Source: Thermoanaerobacterium sp. RBIITD (GTDB lineage Bacteria > Bacillota > Thermoanaerobacteria > Thermoanaerobacterales > Thermoanaerobacteraceae). From it: a stretch of DNA of 64,000 bases. Shown here piece after piece: positions 28,762-37,385 of the stretch. Below the pieces are notes generated by a model. That model had not been told where the DNA came from and ran no database searches. It saw only the letters and a list, made by a program, of their open reading frames with translations. The DNA is taken from assembly GCF_900205865.1 (NCBI RefSeq), contig NZ_LT906662.1, positions 2,369,411-2,433,410 on the forward strand, read 5' to 3'. Both the position numbers and the translations under genes were made by a program. Within the stretch, counting starts at the first letter, position 1. Each line of letters begins with the position of its first letter.

Positions 28762-30906
28762 TTGTCAGAGGTGTATCCTTATAAAAATTCAAATCTACCT
28801 ATCGAAGAAAGAGTCAAAGATCTTGTATCACGGATGACACTAAGTGAGAAGATATCTCAGATGCTACATGAGTCGCCGGCAATACCGCGACTTGGCATTC
28901 CTGAATATAATTGGTGGAATGAGTGTCTGCATGGTGTAGCAAGAGCAGGCATCGCGTCGGTTTTTCCACAGGCTATAGGTTTAGGTGCCACATTTAATCC
29001 TGATCTGATATATCAAATCGCTGAAATTATATCTGATGAGGCACGTGCAAAGCATCATGAATTCGTCCGCAATAATGATCGAGGCATATATAAAGGTCTA
29101 ACATTTTGGAGCCCAAATGTAAATATATTTAGAGACCCAAGGTGGGGCCGTGGGCAGGAAACATATGGTGAAGACCCATTTTTAACCGGAGAATTAGGAG
29201 TTGCATTTGTAAAAGGTCTTCAAGGAAATGATGAGAGATATCTAAAATTGGTCGCGACTCCGAAGCACTATGCTGTTCACAGTGGGCCGGAGAAGTTGAG
29301 GCACCAGTTTAATGCTGTTGTAAATAATAAAGACTTGAGAGAGACGTATCTTCCAGCTTTTAAAAAGTGCGTCAAGGAAGGTCATGCAGCATCTATTATG
29401 GGTGCATATAACAGGACAAACGATGAACCCTGCTGCGGAAGTAAGACATTGCTTATTGATATATTGAGAAAAGAGTGGGGATTTGATGGGTATGTTGTAT
29501 CAGACTGCGGAGCAATTGATGATTTTCACATGCACCACAAGGTTACAAAAAATGCAGCAGAATCCGCTACTATGGCTGTAAACAATGGATGTGAATTGAA
29601 TTGTGGAAATACCTATGAAAGCTTACTTACAGCAGTTAAAGAAGGTTTAGTTTCTGAGGAGACAATTGATAAAGCTGTGACAAAGCTTTTTGAGGCTAGG
29701 TTTAGGTTGGGAATGTTTGATCCACCTGAGATGGTTCTATATGCAAATATACCGTATAGTGTAAATGACAGCGATGAACACAGAAAAATGACATTGAAAG
29801 CAGCTTTGGAATCAATAGTGCTTTTGAAAAATGAGAATAATTTACTTCCATTGCAGAAAAATCTCAAAAAGATTGCCGTCATAGGGCCAAACGCAGATTC
29901 GCTTGATGTACTTCTTGGAAACTACAACGGCACGCCATCAAAGTATGTCACAATGCTTGATGGAATAAAAAATAAAGTAAGCGCTGAAGTATTGTACGCA
30001 AAAGGGTGTGAACTTACAGGTTCATCCAAAGAAGGATTTAAAGATGCGATAGAAGCGGCAGTGAAATCAGATGTTGTAATTGCATGTATGGGCATATCTC
30101 CGAAACTAGAAGGCGAAGAAGGACATGTAGAGGGTTCGGATGCTGACGGCGATAGACTGAATCTTGATCTACCGGGTGTCCAGAAAGATCTGCTTAAAGA
30201 ATTGAAAGATACAGGTAAGCCGATAGTTTTAGTTCTTTTAAATGGCAGCCCACTGACAATAAACTGGGCGAAAGAGAATATACCGGCGATTATTGAAGCT
30301 TGGTATCCCGGTGAAGAAGGAGGCACGGCTGTTGCTGATATAATATTTGGCGATTATTCACCGGCAGGCAGATTGCCTGTAACATTTGTAAAATCACTAG
30401 ATGATATACCGCCGTTTGAGGACTATAACATGAGCGGCAGGACATATCGCTATATGGAAAAAGAGCCGTTGTATCCATTTGGCTTTGGATTAAGCTTTGC
30501 TGAATTTGAATACGATAATCTTTGGTTAAGCAGTGAAAAGATCAGTGTTGATGATGCCATAGATATTTATGTAGATGTTAAAAATGTGGGTCATGTGAAA
30601 AGCGATGAAGTTGTACAATTGTATTTAAAAGATACGGAATCATCTGTAAAGGTGCCGAAGTATGAGCTTAGAGGAGTCAAGAGGATTAACCTTTTGCCGG
30701 GGGAGAAAAAGACAGTTAAGTTTGAGTTTAAGCCGAGAGACATGGCTTTAATAGACAATGATGGAAGGTGCATCTTAGAACCTGGATTATTTACAGTGTA
30801 TGAAGGCGAAAGCCAACCAGATGAGATGAGCCAAGAGCTTATGGGACGGAAAGTGTTGTCGAAAACTTTTGAAATTACCGGTGATTTAAGAGAATTGGTG
30901 TATTGA
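28762..30906 (+). CDS. GH3 beta-xylosidase/beta-glucosidase
   Basis: 714 residues from the TTG at 28762, with AGGGGGT 8 bases upstream; no signal peptide, so cytoplasmic. Domain order is an (alpha/beta)8 barrel at about 10-330 with substrate-binding KHY and nucleophile D248 (GYVVSDCGAIDD), an (alpha/beta)6 sandwich at about 350-580 (GPNADSLDVLLGNYNG; WYPGEEGGTAVADII), and a C-terminal FnIII-like domain at about 610-700. The N-terminal EYNWWNECLHGVAR block is typical of GH3 enzymes annotated as xylan 1,4-beta-xylosidases. It is the third beta-xylosidase-type gene of the locus, placed right behind an importer. Confidence 0.9.
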   Translation: MSEVYPYKNSNLPIEERVKDLVSRMTLSEKISQMLHESPAIPRLGIPEYNWWNECLHGVARAGIASVFPQAIGLGATFNPDLIYQIAEIISDEARAKHHEFVRNNDRGIYKGLTFWSPNVNIFRDPRWGRGQETYGEDPFLTGELGVAFVKGLQGNDERYLKLVATPKHYAVHSGPEKLRHQFNAVVNNKDLRETYLPAFKKCVKEGHAASIMGAYNRTNDEPCCGSKTLLIDILRKEWGFDGYVVSDCGAIDDFHMHHKVTKNAAESATMAVNNGCELNCGNTYESLLTAVKEGLVSEETIDKAVTKLFEARFRLGMFDPPEMVLYANIPYSVNDSDEHRKMTLKAALESIVLLKNENNLLPLQKNLKKIAVIGPNADSLDVLLGNYNGTPSKYVTMLDGIKNKVSAEVLYAKGCELTGSSKEGFKDAIEAAVKSDVVIACMGISPKLEGEEGHVEGSDADGDRLNLDLPGVQKDLLKELKDTGKPIVLVLLNGSPLTINWAKENIPAIIEAWYPGEEGGTAVADIIFGDYSPAGRLPVTFVKSLDDIPPFEDYNMSGRTYRYMEKEPLYPFGFGLSFAEFEYDNLWLSSEKISVDDAIDIYVDVKNVGHVKSDEVVQLYLKDTESSVKVPKYELRGVKRINLLPGEKKTVKFEFKPRDMALIDNDGRCILEPGLFTVYEGESQPDEMSQELMGRKVLSKTFEITGDLRELVY

Positions 30907-30937
30907 AATTATAAAGATTTAGAAGGAGATAATAGAA

Positions 30938-31735
30938 GTGAATATAAGTTTTGACTATTATCATGATGGAAAGAGAAAAGCCTTGACGATGAGTTATGAC
31001 GATGGACAGGTATTTGACAGAAGATTGGTAGAGATATTCAACAAATACGGCATCAAAGGAACATTCAATTTGAATTCAGGTAAGTTTGATACAGAACCTT
31101 ATGTATCTAAAGAAGAGATAAAAGAGCTATATAGAGGACATGAAGTAGCAGTCCATTCATTAAACCATCCGTATTTGACGTTGATACCTCCGGAAGAATT
31201 AGTCTATCAAATAATGGAAGATAGGAAAAACCTTGAATCACTTGTAGGCTATCATGTGCGAGGCATGGCATACCCATATGGGGACTACAACGATATAGTG
31301 CTAAATAGTCTTACATCATTTGGCATAGAGTATTCTAGGACGGTTAAGTCTACTAAAAGCTTTAGGATACCTAATAATTTTTTAGAGTGGCATCCAACAT
31401 GCCATCATGATCAAAATTTACTGGATAAATGTAAGGAGTTTAAAAATATAAGTGAATGGGAGCAGATGCCTTTATTCTATGTTTGGGGGCATAGCTTTGA
31501 ATTTGAAAGAAATAACAATTGGCGTGAAATCGAGGAATTCTGCAAAATGGTAGCTTATGATGAATCAGTTTGGTACGCAACAAATATTGAGATTATGGAT
31601 TATGTCGTAGCTATGAGAAACTTGAAATTCAGTGTTGATCGAAAGATTGTATTTAACCCTTCTTCCATACCGGTATGGATTGGTGTAGATGGTGAAGCAA
31701 TGAAGATAAATCCTGGTGAAAGAGTGTATTTGTAA
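30938..31735 (+). CDS. CE4-type polysaccharide deacetylase, cytoplasmic
   Basis: 265 residues from a GTG start with SD AGAAGGAGAT. NodB-type deacetylase: the metal and base motif MSYDDGQVFD, the second motif HEVAVHSLNHPYL (HxxxH-like), AYPYGDYND, and VWGHSFEFE near residue 190. The family removes N- or O-acetyl groups from chitin, peptidoglycan or xylan. No signal peptide or membrane anchor is seen, unusual for CE4 and consistent with deacetylation of imported oligosaccharides. The gene follows GH3 after 31 bp and closes the xylan operon. Xylan as substrate is inference from position. Confidence 0.8.
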   Translation: MNISFDYYHDGKRKALTMSYDDGQVFDRRLVEIFNKYGIKGTFNLNSGKFDTEPYVSKEEIKELYRGHEVAVHSLNHPYLTLIPPEELVYQIMEDRKNLESLVGYHVRGMAYPYGDYNDIVLNSLTSFGIEYSRTVKSTKSFRIPNNFLEWHPTCHHDQNLLDKCKEFKNISEWEQMPLFYVWGHSFEFERNNNWREIEEFCKMVAYDESVWYATNIEIMDYVVAMRNLKFSVDRKIVFNPSSIPVWIGVDGEAMKINPGERVYL

Positions 31736-31792
31736 GAAAATGAAATAACTTATTGCATAATTTTATTTTTGTAAGCGGTAAAAAATAAAATA

Positions 31793-31816
31793 GGAAGGTA
31801 TCAAAAAATACCTTCC
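31793..31816 (-). terminator. Hairpin terminator reading leftwards
   Basis: Perfect 9-bp stem GGAAGGTAT / ATACCTTCC with a 6-nt loop. On the left lies an A-rich run, which is a T-run for reverse-strand transcripts, so it suits the orphan frame 31917-32285. It may also help to end the forward xylan operon. Confidence 0.55.
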
Positions 31817-31821
31817 CAAAG

Positions 31822-31882
31822 CATGAATCATCCGTTGTAATGTTCATTTGAATAGATAAAACAATAAAGGATGATTTTCATG
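31822..31882. repeat. Inverted repeat of unknown role
   Basis: CATGAATCATCC (31822-31833) and GGATGATTTTCATG (31869-31882) form a 12-bp stem with a two-base bulge around a 35-nt spacer. It lies between the terminator and the orphan reverse-strand frame and may be an end of a decayed mobile element. Confidence 0.45.
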
Positions 31883-31916
31883 TTCGAATAAAATTTAAAT
31901 GAAAATGAAATAAATT

Positions 31917-32285
31917 TCAAGAGTTTAGAGACAAAAATTTAAAAATGGGATTTAAACCGTTTTGTGATGAGAGTTTTTTACCGTGGTATGTTGCATAATA
32001 CAGAATGAGTTTACTGAGAACAGATTCACACATTTGCATCGAAATATAAGCGTCACTGGATTTTTTTATTTTCTCAGACAGAAGCTTTACAAAGGAAACC
32101 CAGTGTTGGAACAAAATTTTTAAACCGATTAAAATGTCCAAAACATTCCTTGCTTTTTCTTTATTGCTATTCTCACCATTTGGTAAGTCTATGTATGGAT
32201 TTATTAATCTTAATCCGTGGAATATATGATTTAGATTATTAATCAGCCGTTTTGTATAGAAATATATATGCTGTCTTTCTATCAA
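31917..32285 (-). CDS. Hypothetical protein, possibly a mobile-element remnant
   Basis: A 122-residue reverse-strand frame rich in Lys, Leu, Ile and Asn, with no signal peptide. Residues about 47-105 have a helix-like, well-formed composition (DILIGLKILFQHW, SMQMCESVLSKLILYYATYHGKKL) that looks like real protein rather than a shadow, since nothing is coded opposite. I do not recognise the family. It lacks a clear Shine-Dalgarno at 32285, is flanked by an inverted repeat on the left, and lies in a gene-poor patch, so a truncated transposase or other accessory protein is as likely as an intact gene. Confidence 0.4.
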   Translation of the reverse strand: MIERQHIYFYTKRLINNLNHIFHGLRLINPYIDLPNGENSNKEKARNVLDILIGLKILFQHWVSFVKLLSEKIKKSSDAYISMQMCESVLSKLILYYATYHGKKLSSQNGLNPIFKFLSLNS

Positions 32286-32405
32286 GAATCCCGGATTTTT
32301 TTTATATATTTTCTACACATTTATTATAATGTACTAGTTAAATCAAGCCTTTTTTTAATACATTCGACTATTACTTTTGGACAATATTGAAAATGAGGAA
32401 GGTAG

Positions 32406-32448
32406 AGATGCTTAAGAGGATTTTATTCCTTAAAGCATCTTTTATTTT
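32406..32448 (+). terminator. Orphan rho-independent terminator
   Basis: Stem AGATGCTT / AAGCATCT, continued by TAAG/CTTA pairing with a bulge, followed by TTTATTTTG. No forward-strand gene precedes it for 670 bp, so it may end a small RNA or be left over from a lost gene. Confidence 0.6.
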
Positions 32449-32542
32449 GTGGATGTTTATCAATGAAAAGTATTATGGCATATTAAAAAAATTTATAAAT
32501 TGTTTCTTCAAAAAAATTTTTTTAAAAAAATTAAAAAATAAA

Positions 32543-32571
32543 GCAGGAATTTTAAAAGTAATGTAGAATAA
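32543..32571 (+). promoter_or_regulatory. Sigma-H-like promoter of the DeoR-led cluster
   Basis: GCAGGAATT (-35) and GTAGAATAA (-10) separated by 11 bases match the known Bacillus sigma-H pattern RnAGGAwww-N11-RnnGAATww. It lies 81 bp before the DeoR gene, behind a poly-A/T stretch resembling an UP element. The same arrangement recurs twice before the GH51 gene at 49124 and 49289. Confidence 0.55.
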
Positions 32572-32586
32572 TATTATATAGAAACT

Positions 32587-32623
32587 AAAAGAAATCAAAA
32601 GAAAGTAAAAAAAACAAAAGAAA
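32587..32623 (+). promoter_or_regulatory. Probable DeoR-family operator repeats
   Basis: Three copies of AAAAGAAA start at 32587, 32597 and 32616, spaced by about one and two helical turns, between the promoter and the DeoR start. DeoR-family repressors often bind such short direct repeats and repress their own gene. Inference from position and pattern. Confidence 0.45.
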
Positions 32624-32651
32624 GGATTGTTTAGATTGGTTGGTGTAAAAT

Positions 32652-33434
32652 ATGCAGCAAAATAATAATGAATATATATATCAAGCAGAGAGACAAAAAC
32701 AAATATTAAATTACGTAAATGAAAAGAAAAAGGTAACAGTAAAAGAGCTCAGTGATTTCTTTGGAGTTTCTAAAGTTACAATAAGGAGGGATTTAAATGA
32801 ACTGGAGTTAAGAGGACTAATTAATAAAACACATGGAGGTGCCTTATCCATTGATAATGGTATAAACATTGAAATACCATACATAAAAAAAGCGGAACTT
32901 TATATTAGTGAAAAAAAGAAAATAGGTATGGCTGCCGCCCAATTAATTAAAAATGATGAAGTAATAATTTTGGATGCTGGATCAACTACTCTTGAAATAG
33001 CTCGTCATATAGAGAAAAAAAGAATAACGGTGATAACAAATGATTTAAAAATTGCAGTAGAGCTTGCATGTAAACCAAATATAACCCTAATTATTACTGG
33101 CGGTATAGTCGAAAAATACGTTTTTACAGCGATTGGTTCGAATACTGTAGAATTTATATCTAAAATTCATGCTAATAAATTATTTTTAGGTGCTGATGCA
33201 ATAAGCTTAGAGTATGGAATAACAAATAGAACTTTAGAGGAAGTAGCTGTAAAAAAAGCAATGATTAAAGCTGCTGATCAGGTTATATTAGTTGCCGATC
33301 ATAGTAAGTTGGATAAAAAAGTATTTGCTACAATATGCAAGATAGATGATATAGATATGATTGTTATTGATGAAATGCAAGAAAATTATAAAAATTTATT
33401 TAAAGAGAGGGATATTAAGATACTTATAGCTTAA
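32652..33434 (+). CDS. DeoR-family transcriptional regulator
   Basis: 260 residues. N-terminal winged helix-turn-helix at about 8-65 (RQKQILNYVNEKKKVTVKEL, then SKVTIRRDLNELE and the family signature KTHGGAL). The C-terminal sugar-phosphate-sensing DeoRC domain at about 80-240 contains ILDAGSTTLEIAR, ITNDL, LIITGG and LGADAI. The family usually represses sugar catabolism genes and is released by a phosphorylated sugar intermediate, which here would be made by the FGGY kinase encoded downstream. An upstream TAA prevents a longer protein; the ribosome site is weak (TGGTGT). It leads a cluster of seven co-oriented genes. Confidence 0.88.
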   Translation: MQQNNNEYIYQAERQKQILNYVNEKKKVTVKELSDFFGVSKVTIRRDLNELELRGLINKTHGGALSIDNGINIEIPYIKKAELYISEKKKIGMAAAQLIKNDEVIILDAGSTTLEIARHIEKKRITVITNDLKIAVELACKPNITLIITGGIVEKYVFTAIGSNTVEFISKIHANKLFLGADAISLEYGITNRTLEEVAVKKAMIKAADQVILVADHSKLDKKVFATICKIDDIDMIVIDEMQENYKNLFKERDIKILIA

Positions 33435-33509
33435 AATATTATTAAAAATCACTTTTATTAATAGAAGTTCAAATAAATATATAGATATATTGTTGATTAT
33501 AAAAAAACA

Positions 33510-33557
33510 GCCAGTTTAATAAAACATACATTAAACAATGTAAATTTTATTAACGGC
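33510..33557 (+). promoter_or_regulatory. Dyad before the BtpA-like gene
   Basis: GCC..TTAATAAAA (33510-33524) and TTTTATTAA..GGC (33545-33557) form an interrupted dyad around ACATTAAACAATGT, itself palindromic. It lies in the 210-bp gap before the BtpA-like gene and could be an operator or an RNA hairpin. Confidence 0.4.
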
Positions 33558-33644
33558 TTAATAAATAAATTGTGTATCACTATATAGTATTACTGAATTA
33601 ATAATTAAAGTCAATGATGACTTTTAAAAAGGTGGAATGATGAA

Positions 33645-34460
33645 ATGAATTGGGTAAAAGAATTATTTGGTACTAATAAACCTATTATTGCTATGTGTCA
33701 TTTAAGACCACTGCCCGGAGATCCGGGTTATGATAAGCACGGTGGCATGCAAAAGATTGTTGATGAGGCTCGTAAAGATTTAATAGCATTACAAGATGGT
33801 GGAGTAGATGCGGTAATGTTTTCAAATGAATTCAGCATGCCTTATCTTACTAAAGTGCATACAGTAACTGTTGCTTGTATGGCAAGAATAATTGGTGAAC
33901 TATACAAAGATATAACTGTTCCTTTTGGAGTAAATGTGCTGTGGGATCCTATTAAATCTTTAGATTTAGCCGCTGCCACGGGTGCGAAATTTATACGTGA
34001 AGTATTTACTGGGGTTTATGCAAGTGATTTTGGATTATGGAATACGAATTGCGGAGAAATTGTTAGACATCAGTATTCAATTAATGCAGATAATGTTAAA
34101 CTATTATTTAATATTGTACCTGAAGCTGCTAAATATTTAGCAAATCGTGATATTGAAGAAATTGCTAAAAGTACTGTTTTTAATAATAAACCTGATGCAC
34201 TATGTGTTTCTGGAGTGACTGCAGGTAGCGAAACAGATATTGAAATAATCAAGAAAGTAAAAAATGCAGTTCCTGAGACAACTGTATTTGCAAACACTGG
34301 AGTTAATATAGAAAATTTAGAACAGCAATTAACTATTGCTGATGGAGCAATTGTTGGTACTACTTTTAAGTACGAAGGAAAATTTGAGAATTTTGTTGAT
34401 GTAGAGCGGGTTAAAAATTTTATGAAGCATGCTAAAAAAGTAAGAGAAAAGTTTAATTGA
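33645..34460 (+). CDS. BtpA/SgcQ-family protein
   Basis: 271 residues, full length for the COG0434 BtpA/SgcQ family, a TIM-barrel-like group of uncertain enzymology. Family marks are PIIAMCHLRPLPGDPGYD at the front, DGGVDAVMFSNEF, FGVNVLWDP, KFIREVFTGVY, PDALCVSGVTAGSETD and FANTGVN. In cyanobacteria BtpA is tied to photosystem I biogenesis; in enterobacteria SgcQ lies in a sugar PTS operon. Here it is the first enzyme gene after a DeoR regulator, so a carbohydrate-phosphate reaction such as aldol cleavage or isomerisation is plausible but unproven. SD AAAAAGGTGGAATGATGAA. Confidence 0.8.
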   Translation: MNWVKELFGTNKPIIAMCHLRPLPGDPGYDKHGGMQKIVDEARKDLIALQDGGVDAVMFSNEFSMPYLTKVHTVTVACMARIIGELYKDITVPFGVNVLWDPIKSLDLAAATGAKFIREVFTGVYASDFGLWNTNCGEIVRHQYSINADNVKLLFNIVPEAAKYLANRDIEEIAKSTVFNNKPDALCVSGVTAGSETDIEIIKKVKNAVPETTVFANTGVNIENLEQQLTIADGAIVGTTFKYEGKFENFVDVERVKNFMKHAKKVREKFN

Positions 34461-34593
34461 TGTCTTATATTATAACTTTTTGTATAGAGGATTAAAGTCT
34501 TATGAACTATTAACACAATTAGACGTCATTTTAATAAAATATAGGATATTATAAATATTAACATAAATTAAAAAATAAGAGGGGGTTTTATCA

Positions 34594-36216
34594 ATGGACA
34601 AAAATACATCAATATTTGTTAGGCAATCAACAGGTCTCGTAAGAGAAGCATCTTTTTTAGATACTGCAATATTCACAGCTGCATTTTCTGCTCCAGTTGG
34701 TGTTACATTAGCATTTGGTGTATTTTGGGCTTTAGGTGCCTTTCCTGGTACTGATATTGTATTAGCAACTGCATTGAGTATTGTACTAGATATTCCAATT
34801 CTTATAATGATGGCATATATGGCATCAAGTATGCCTCGTACTGGTGGAGACTATATATGGGTTAGTAGAATAATATCACCACCAATTGCGGTTATTAGTA
34901 ATTTTGCTGCCGCCCTATCTGCATGTATTGGTGCGGCATATTGGGCAAGAGTTTGGGCATCAATGTGTATTGGCCCATCTTTTACTATACTTGGCAATGT
35001 ATTAAATAACAAAGTCCTTGCAAATATAGGGAAAATCGCAGGTACATCTGGATGGACATACTTTTTTGCAATCTTTCTTACATTAATTTTGGCATTATCT
35101 TTGAGTGCAGGTACTAAAAAAATGTTTAAAATTCAAAATATATGTTTCTTTATTGCAATGGGCGGTACACTACTTGCTTTCTTAGTATTTATTTTTGGCA
35201 ATCAAACTACTTTTATAGGTAATTTTAATCATTTTGCACAACAATTTACTAATTCAAGTAATTCATATAAAATGATAATTGAAAATGCAAAAGCTGCGGG
35301 TCTTACATTAACGGCTTCACATTCATTTTCAGCTACATTGCCTACAATTGGTTGTATAATGACTTTTATGTTATGGAATTTTTGGTCAGTATATCTTGCA
35401 GGTGAAATGAAAAGTGCCGGTAATAGAAAAAGACAGCTGTCAATTATGCTTACGGCTTTATTGTGGGATGCAGGCTTTATAATAATAGGAGCATTGCTTT
35501 TGTTTAGAGTAGCAGGATATAATTTTGTTCAATCAATAAATTTTTTGTATAGTAATGCACCTAAAAAATATCCATTACCTGTACCTCCATATTATAACCT
35601 ATTTGCTGGAATGATAACTAAAAATTCAATTATAAATATTTTAATAGCAATTACATTCTTATTTTGGAATCTTCCGGCAATGGTTGGCAATACATTTATG
35701 CCGATAAGAACATTATTTGCATGGTCATTTGATCGTATTTTACCTGAAAAACTCTCAGAAGTTAATGAAAAAACCCATTCACCTATTCCGGCAATAATTG
35801 TTATTACAACTTTAGTTGTTGCCATAATTACATGGTCGACGTTCTCTTCGTCATTTTTTACTTTACTTTCATTAGGCGTAGTATGTGGGATTATAGTAAT
35901 AAGCATAGTATCTATATCAGCAATTATGTTTCCCTATGTTCAAAAAGATTTGTATAAATCTTCACCGGCTAATGTTAATTTATTTGGTATTCCGGTTTTA
36001 GTAATAACAGGAGTATTATCGCTGCTGGTTATGGGGTTATTAACATATCTTTTAGTAATGTATCCGGCATTAGGTATTAGTTCTCCAAAACTAATTATAG
36101 AGTTTGTAGCTGCTGTTATCTTAATTGGATTAGCAATTTATTATTCTTCATATATAATTCAAAAGAGAAAGGGAATAGATATTAATCTTGCTTATAAAGA
36201 ATTACCACCAGAATAA
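34594..36216 (+). CDS. APC-superfamily permease
   Basis: A 540-residue integral membrane protein with about 12-13 helices. The N-terminal segment VREASFLDTAIFTAAFSAPV and the early MPRTGGDYIWVSRIISPPI block are hallmarks of amino acid/polyamine/organocation transporters (TM1 and TM3). It is somewhat longer than the usual 450-500 residues. APC carriers move amino acids, amines or related compounds with H+ or Na+, which is unusual next to an FGGY sugar kinase, and suggests an amino or polar sugar derivative as the imported substrate. SD AGAGGGGGT at 34579-34587. A strong terminator-like hairpin follows. Confidence 0.88.
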   Translation: MDKNTSIFVRQSTGLVREASFLDTAIFTAAFSAPVGVTLAFGVFWALGAFPGTDIVLATALSIVLDIPILIMMAYMASSMPRTGGDYIWVSRIISPPIAVISNFAAALSACIGAAYWARVWASMCIGPSFTILGNVLNNKVLANIGKIAGTSGWTYFFAIFLTLILALSLSAGTKKMFKIQNICFFIAMGGTLLAFLVFIFGNQTTFIGNFNHFAQQFTNSSNSYKMIIENAKAAGLTLTASHSFSATLPTIGCIMTFMLWNFWSVYLAGEMKSAGNRKRQLSIMLTALLWDAGFIIIGALLLFRVAGYNFVQSINFLYSNAPKKYPLPVPPYYNLFAGMITKNSIINILIAITFLFWNLPAMVGNTFMPIRTLFAWSFDRILPEKLSEVNEKTHSPIPAIIVITTLVVAIITWSTFSSSFFTLLSLGVVCGIIVISIVSISAIMFPYVQKDLYKSSPANVNLFGIPVLVITGVLSLLVMGLLTYLLVMYPALGISSPKLIIEFVAAVILIGLAIYYSSYIIQKRKGIDINLAYKELPPE

Positions 36217-36241
36217 TATTTGAATAATTGCGGTAAATATG

Positions 36242-36272
36242 CCAACTATCATTAATACATAATGATAGTTGG
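36242..36272 (+). terminator. Terminator after the APC permease gene
   Basis: Perfect 13-bp stem CCAACTATCATTA / TAATGATAGTTGG with a 5-nt loop, followed by GGTCTTGTTTATTTTTTA. The T-run is offset by several bases, so termination may be partial and the following genes may share the message. Confidence 0.75.
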
Positions 36273-36418
36273 GGTCTTGTTTATTTTTTAAAGGAACTTA
36301 GAATGTTTAAAATTATATTTATATAAGCTGTATTTCAAAGTTAGCTATTTATTTAAAATATAATAGTTAACTTAATGTAGAATAATTATTTTAGCATAGT
36401 TAAGAGGATGTGATTAAA

Positions 36419-37375
36419 ATGAAGAAAAGCACAAAGCTATATTTTACTGCTGACATACATGGTTCTCAGAAATGTTTTTATAAATTTATAAACGCGGGTA
36501 AGTTCTATGGAGTTAATGTTTTAATAATGGGTGGCGATATAACCGGAAAAGCTATTATATTTATAGAAAAAGACAAAAATGGCAATTATAATTGCACATA
36601 TATGGGGAACCATTATAAATTTCAAAGTATATCGGAAGTAGATGAATTTGTGAAGCTTGTTAAGATAAATGGCTATTATCCATATATTGCAGAAAAAGGA
36701 GAAATAGAGACTTATTTAAAGAATGATAAAGCAATGAATGAATTATTTATAAAATTAATGTCAAAAACAATTTCAGAATGGATGGAAATTGCCGAAAATA
36801 GACTCAAAAATACTGGAATAAGGTGTTTTATTATGATTGGCAATGATGATCCACCAGTAATTAAGAATATCATAAATCAATCAAGCTATGTTATAGATCC
36901 AGAAGATAAGGTTATAGCAATTGATGATTATCATGATATGATTTCTATAGGCTTAAGCAATCCTACTCCATGGCATACTCCAAGAGAGTGTAGTGAGGAA
37001 GAGTTAACGGAAAAAATAGATAAATTGATGACAGAAATTTCAAATCCCAATACTTCAATACTGTGTGCCCATGTGCCACCATATGGTACCGGTCTTGATG
37101 ATGCACCAAAATTAACAGATTCATTACAAGTAATATCTAAATTTGGGCAAGTTCAATTTTCCCCTGCTGGAAGCACAGCAGTTTTAAATGCAATTAAAAA
37201 ATACCAATACCTATTAAGTCTTCATGGACATATACATGAAGTACATGCTATAAAAAAGATTGGTAAAACAGTATGTATTAATCCAGGCAGTGATTATGGT
37301 GAAGGTGTTTTACACGGAGTTGTGGTTGTTTTAGATAAAAATAGATTATTAAGTTATCAATTGGTTTCTGGATAG
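36419..37375 (+). CDS. Calcineurin-like metallophosphoesterase
   Basis: 318 residues from the ATG at 36419 (SD AAGAGG at 36403-36408; an upstream GTG at 36410 is too close to it). Metal-binding motifs in order are TADIHGSQ (D12, H14), MGGDITG (D40), MIGNDDPP, CAHVPPYG and LHGHIHE, ending with INPGSDYG. The family hydrolyses phosphomonoesters or diesters with two metal ions. In this cluster it could dephosphorylate a pathway intermediate or relieve sugar-phosphate stress. Only 10 bp separate it from the FGGY kinase gene, so they are co-translated. Confidence 0.85.
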   Translation: MKKSTKLYFTADIHGSQKCFYKFINAGKFYGVNVLIMGGDITGKAIIFIEKDKNGNYNCTYMGNHYKFQSISEVDEFVKLVKINGYYPYIAEKGEIETYLKNDKAMNELFIKLMSKTISEWMEIAENRLKNTGIRCFIMIGNDDPPVIKNIINQSSYVIDPEDKVIAIDDYHDMISIGLSNPTPWHTPRECSEEELTEKIDKLMTEISNPNTSILCAHVPPYGTGLDDAPKLTDSLQVISKFGQVQFSPAGSTAVLNAIKKYQYLLSLHGHIHEVHAIKKIGKTVCINPGSDYGEGVLHGVVVVLDKNRLLSYQLVSG

Positions 37376-37385
37376 GTGGTATAAA

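Noticed and set aside
36374-36386. GTAGAAT element resembling the -10 of the sigma-H-like promoters
   Set aside because: No AGGA-type -35 box at the required 11-base spacing upstream.
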